The translations under genes and the position numbers were made by a program. The notes beneath the pieces are model-generated. The model had not been told where the DNA came from, did no database searches, and saw only the letters and a program-made list of their open reading frames with translations. This document shows, in pieces, positions 59,404 to 64,000 of a stretch of 64,000 nucleotides of DNA. The stretch spans positions 13,570,409 to 13,634,408 of the forward strand of contig OY987250.1 in NCBI GenBank assembly GCA_963920765.1. The letters run 5' to 3'. The stretch's first letter is position 1. Every line of letters begins with the position of its first letter. This DNA comes from Ulota crispa. Taxonomy: Eukaryota > Streptophyta > Bryopsida > Orthotrichales > Orthotrichaceae.

Positions 59404-59786
59404 GGGCATCCGCAATGCAGACCCCTCTATTGCAAAACATTGGGCTGTTTCACGAGAGCTTTCAAGTTTTTATTTTATTTCCATGGACAACACTTCAATG
59501 TACAGCTGGTATACTTGTCTGCATATGATAAGTTGATCAATCATCTCTTGACACGTGGAGACTAGGAACAAGGTTAGGAACAGATTCTTATCAGCTTAGT
59601 CGTGGCAAAAGTAACAAGAATCTTCCAAGGATAGGCAAATCAATGAAATTTACCATTCCAAGCCCTTCGGATGCCGAGGCTGTGGAAATGCCGGTGCCTG
59701 TGAAGGTCGCATTGGGTTGCACGATAAATCAAAACGCAGGTACAGTACCAATGCAGTTGTTGATCCCGGCTGCATTGTGGATGCTA
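59404..59786. mobile_element. PIF/Harbinger-like MITE, chain member 2
   Basis: It starts GGGCATCCGCAATGCAG and ends CTGCATTGTGGATGCTA, between TTA at 59401-59403 and 59787-59789. Both target sites are shared with neighbours. Confidence 0.7.
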
Positions 59787-59789
59787 TTA

Positions 59790-60208
59790 GGGCATCTCCA
59801 CCAGTCCAGCCAAATACAAACTTGGGAAAGCATGTTTAGAGGGCCCTCGGAGGTGAAATTGTCTAGGTTGTGAATGCAATCTCCACTAGTGTACCCTAGG
59901 ACAAATGCACCATGGGTTTGCCAACTTGAAATCCGGCCCTACTTGACAAAATGATGGAACTTTTCAAGCCACACAAGTACAAACATGTCATCCCGTGTAG
60001 TGACACGCAGGGACTATTCACAAAACAAACCACAATTTTAGCTTGCTATGAAAATAAATAATCCCCACATCTCCTCGTCCCCGGACCAATATTTAGCAAG
60101 GTTGCTCAAGAAAACACCTTGGGCGTGTCGCCGGTGGAGATTCAATGCGTGAATAATAACCAAATGCCTTGCTATCTGGCTAATTGGAGTTAGCTAGTGG
60201 AGATGCTC
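59790..60208. mobile_element. PIF/Harbinger-like MITE, chain member 3
   Basis: It starts GGGCATCTCCACCAG and ends CTAGTGGAGATGCTC, between TTA at 59787-59789 and 60209-60211. Confidence 0.75.
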
Positions 60209-60211
60209 TTA

Positions 60212-60807
60212 GGGGTAGTCACACCTTCTCCTACACTAAATATTGCATTCAGATTGCCCCATGGTTTCTTTTGTTTTTTGACTAATAGCTGTGTGGCATT
60301 CTTTGAAAATGGTTTGTAGCTTGCTAGCTCCATCCCTATTTTTGGTTGGAGTTGAAGGTGGCTCCTATGAAGGGTTCTTGCAACATCAAGGCTATTAATA
60401 CTAATATTAAGGAGAAGTTGACACAATCAACTTTTTTGACAATGCTTTTGGATTTGTCTCATCATAAAATAATGGCATCAATTCTCAATTTGATAAGAAT
60501 TTCATGAAAGCCCATGTTTCAATGCAATTTTCATTATTGCAATTTGGCATTTTTTGAAAAAGAAATCTCCTTTTTTTTGTATAGGCTTGAAGCTCACTTT
60601 TTTTTTAGGCAATTGAGCCTCAAATTGCCCAAAAAAAAAACCTAGATCCTACCTTCTTGAGCACCAAAACTTCCAAAAAATGATGTCATGTAAACAATTA
60701 GGATGTGGGACTTGAGACATAGTATGAAACGCCAAGTCCCAACTTCTTGCTCTTCACCAATCAGATTCTTAGAAATCAAGGTGACATGGACATAGTGTGA
60801 CCGCCCC
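60212..60807. mobile_element. Harbinger-like MITE, chain member 4
   Basis: It starts GGGGTAGTCACACC and ends TAGTGTGACCGCCCC. It abuts TTA at 60209-60211 on the left; the right flank is TAA, not TTA. An AT-rich interior includes a long minus-strand frame without recognisable product. Confidence 0.5.
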
Positions 60808-62178
60808 TAAAGCTTATCAGAAGGGAAGATGTAAGTTTAAAAGATGTTGACCTGGTAAAGTAAAAGTAGAGCATCCATTTCCAAGATGGAAACATGTTCA
60901 TTTGCAAAGGTTGGTGATCTCTGGACTTTTCTTCTGCTTTTCTCACACCATTAGTGTCGTGGTACTTGATGTTGTGGCTGTTTTGTTTGGTGCGAAGTTG
61001 GAGAGTTGGAACGGTACCTTGCTTGTGGCTTGTCCCACTTTACCAGGCTTGCTATGCTATCCCTTCACCCTTGTCATTTGGGACACTTCAATTTAAGCTT
61101 TGCGCTTCATTAGGACCCTTTTATCTCTTGGAAAATTTACCTGTAATTTTTAATGTAAAATCTTGTGAATTCAAGGGTTTGATAATTCTCAAAAGAATAT
61201 GGTATTAGTGTTCACAAGGCAATTACACATGAAGGGATTTATAAAAGTTTATAAGTTTATAGATAATTCAAACCTGAGAAAATTATAAGCACTAAACCAC
61301 AACAACAAGGACACAAATGATATGACCAAATACAAGAGATTGTTTTATTATCCAATGAGATCTCATTGCTATTATACAGGTAAATGCACCTTTGATATTG
61401 ATGACCCCTTGCTCAGCAAATTGGAGCCTATACCCTATGTAACTGGTAGGTTCTTTTGAAAAGCTTCAAAAGACTCTTAGAATCAATGACAATATGTGTG
61501 CATAGTAGCAAGTAAGAGAGATGCTTCCTCTTCCTAATGCTATATGTATACAAGCCAAATGTTGATTATGGGCTACTATCAATAAGTGTTGACTCAACAA
61601 TAGCTTGGGTGACGTCTCCATTTGTGGCTTTCAAGATATGAATAAAAATAACTTGAAAGCTCATCACTTTACACAACTTATATGGGGTTGGCAATGTTGT
61701 ACAATTCCATATTCTTAATTTTAACGATTTCTTTTGCAAGTGTAGTGTAATACTTGCAAAGGACTAATCAATCCTTGCTAATGTGTGCCTTGTATAGTAC
61801 ATGCATCAAGTATTCTACTATGGTAAATGCTTCTAATAAATACTTTTAACAAGATCAAATAACATGAAAGGATAATGCACAATTGTGTTTGTCATAACAT
61901 TCAGTAGCACTCCTACAGCGTGCCCTCCCTCCAAGAGAATGGTGTGGAATATTCCACACCCATCTTTAGCTATGGGGACACTTGGCTGAATTTGTCAGAG
62001 AGTTTATGGAAGAGAGGCTTAGTTTAGTGCACATATGTCAATGTGGGGGCCAGCCATGTCAGGAAAGAAAAAAGAAAAAAACTTTTTTTTTGTCAAGCCA
62101 TGTCAGGAAAAAATAAATAAATAAATAAATAACTTTGTTAAGATGAAATTCATGGATGATACCTGAAGAGAGGGAACT
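60808..62178. other. AT-rich, no gene seen
   Basis: A 64-codon plus frame at 60902-61096 is hydrophobic but unrecognised. An AAATAAATAAATAAAT run lies at about 62110-62130. Nothing else. Confidence 0.4.
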
Positions 62179-63897
62179 GAACATTGGGAAAACATCCCCC
62201 TACATCAACAGTATTGATACAATATTGATGGATTTTTTGTCCTCAGCAAAACTAATGCAATATTGAAGTTATGTTGTTATAGTATTGTAAAATTGGCACT
62301 TTTAGCAATATTGTAATGATTAATAAATTTGCAATGTTGATGCAATGAGCCCCATTGAAGCAACATTGCAGCATTGGTATATACTAGAATTTGCTCAAAT
62401 TAATATTACAAACAACCAATCAATCAAAATAAAGTTTGTATTGGAATAGTATTGCACGAATATTGCTATATTTTTAATTTCTATCCAATTACAATATTGT
62501 TGCAATACTAAAAATATACGCACATAGTATTGAGGAATTTAGTATTGTTGTCATATTGATTGCAACAATATTCTTAACTAAGAATTGTTTTGAATGTATA
62601 TTGCAACTGTACAATTTGCAAAATTTTTTTTATGTTAAAACAATACTATGCATGTATTGCAAGAGAATAGGATTTTGGTACTATTGCTTTAATGTGGAGG
62701 GCCCATTCTTCAAGATGGAGAAGACTCATTCTTTACCTTGGGAGATGAAGAATGAGTGGATGTGAAGGTGTTGCCTTCCCAAATGTTATTTACTATATGT
62801 TTGTAAATTACAATTATATTTTACTAATTCACTCTTCTATTATGACTACTTCTATACATTTGAGTATGATGGTTCAATTAGTTTGCTAAACTTAATTATA
62901 GTTTTAAGAAAATTTGATGATCACATTTTTTATTAGACCTCATATTGGGATTGCAAGACTTCTTGCAGGGTATTGTGCAATGGAATTTTTTTTTTAAAAA
63001 CTTAATCATCCACAATTTAGAGTTTTTGAAACTTACTAAAATTTGGCGGCCATCAAGGAATAGTGAAACAATTGTTTTTAGAAAAAATTGATCTTAAAAA
63101 AGATCTTAAGTAAGTTAACTTTCATTTCCAAAAATTTGTTTGACATTTTGAGCCTCCAATAAAAAATTATATGCAAAGTTCTAAGAGGGGTTGAAAAGGA
63201 AATTTTCTTAAACATTTTCAAACACCCTCTCATAATTTTGTACATAACTCTTAAATGAAATATCAAAATTTGAAATGGTTTAAAAAAAATGAAATCTAAC
63301 TTAATTTAACAGCTTCTTTTAATCCAAGGTATTGTGAAAAAGTTGTTTTAGTATGCCAAAGTGGCCTTCAAAAGTTGCTGATTTTACAAATCAAATGAAG
63401 AAGAATGAGAATAACTAGGTAAATTTCAATTTAATATTTGCATGTGCATAGCTTAGATCATGTGGTGTAGTAATGTGGATACACCATGAGAATTCAAAAG
63501 TTAAGTGCCTTTCAACTGGAGTAGCACCCAGATGGATGACCTCTCGGGGATCTCGATGATGTAGTAGATTGTGTGGTGCAATTGTAGAGCTCGTGGCTTG
63601 CCATGCGTATGTGGAGTCCTTTTTTTTCTCATAATCTAAAAAACAAATAAATTGGAAGACTTCCTTTTTTTCCCAATGCATTATATGATATTGAAGTATG
63701 ATTCTTTCATTACTATATCAATACTGCTTTATTATATAGCACGTGATATTGTTTACATACAGTAACAATATTGTGTTTATTTAATTGCTTGCAATATTGT
63801 TGCAATATTGCATTAATATTATATTGTGAAGCCGTTGCAGTTAGTATTGATGCAATATTGCTACAATACTGTACAGAGCAAAGGTTTTTTCCCGATG
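62179..63897. mobile_element. Possible DNA transposon with CAATATTG subterminal repeats
   Basis: Both ends of this 1.7 kb block are crowded with CAATATTG and related TTGCAATA motifs (about 62200-62570 and 63660-63870); the middle has few. Candidate inverted ends are CATTGGGAAAACA (62180) and TTTTTTCCCGATG (63884-63896). Motif-dense subterminal regions are typical of hAT and CACTA elements, but no target duplication or transposase was found. Confidence 0.4.
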
Positions 63898-64000
63898 AAA
63901 AGCAGCCTCTCTTTAGGCTACTGAATGTTATGGTGGGCCAAAGTGGAAGAGCTTACTTTTATCTACATATGAAGATAGAAATAAAAATTTGCCCTTGTCC

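Noticed and set aside
1-64000. CTTTAGGGG motifs as plant telomere repeats (TTTAGGG)
   Set aside because: They occur singly at element ends next to TTAA, never in tandem.
1-64000. LTR retroelements or virus-like copies
   Set aside because: I saw no long direct terminal repeats, primer-binding site or reverse-transcriptase-like frame; the repeats are short inverted-end DNA elements.
1-64000. CRISPR arrays or bacterial operons
   Set aside because: Spliced plant genes and MITE-filled AT-rich DNA; the tandem repeats have no unique spacers.

Overview
The window looks like nuclear DNA of a land plant. Both clear genes are plant types with GT-AG introns: a class I HD-Zip transcription factor (HD plus adjacent leucine zipper) and a RAD21/SCC1-type cohesin kleisin. 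The rest is AT-rich, gene-poor and packed with short DNA transposons (MITEs), including Stowaway-like and PIF/Harbinger-like ones. I cannot name the species. A large-genome seed-free plant (lycophyte, fern or bryophyte) is my guess, and that is inference only.

Layout. 1-2.1 kb: nested MITEs. 2.99-5.4 kb: HD-Zip I gene on + (three coding exons, 352 aa, two short upstream ORFs). 5.4-8.4 kb: non-repetitive DNA with a ~300 bp tandem array. 8.4-40.3 kb: almost pure repeats, with one GC-rich patch at 18.85-19.1 kb that may be a gene start or a decayed one. This stretch also holds a 2.35 kb inverted repeat with apparently identical arms (23.8-26.1 and 32.1-34.5 kb); its right arm runs into a 200-N assembly gap. 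40.6-50.2 kb: the cohesin kleisin gene on +, which I resolve into 16 coding exons (about 940-948 aa), with a 223 bp hairpin MITE in an intron. 50.2-64 kb: more MITEs, including a chain of four Harbinger-like elements sharing TTA sites, a nested pair of TTAA elements, and a 1.7 kb block full of CAATATTG motifs.

The most striking pattern is a group of at least 16 elements of 0.22-1.05 kb (one reaches 1.7 kb because another sits inside it). They begin CCCCTAAAGG, end CCTTTAGGGG and are flanked by TTAA. One nested copy gives a natural empty site that supports a 4-bp TTAA duplication. TTAA plus CCC/GGG ends is the signature of piggyBac (Sola3 also uses TTAA, as I recall), a superfamily rarely described in land plants. 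No transposase gene is present here, so all copies are non-autonomous.

The two host genes have no evident functional link: one is a transcription factor, the other a chromosome-cohesion subunit. I saw no LTR retroelement, viral copy, tRNA, rRNA or CRISPR array.
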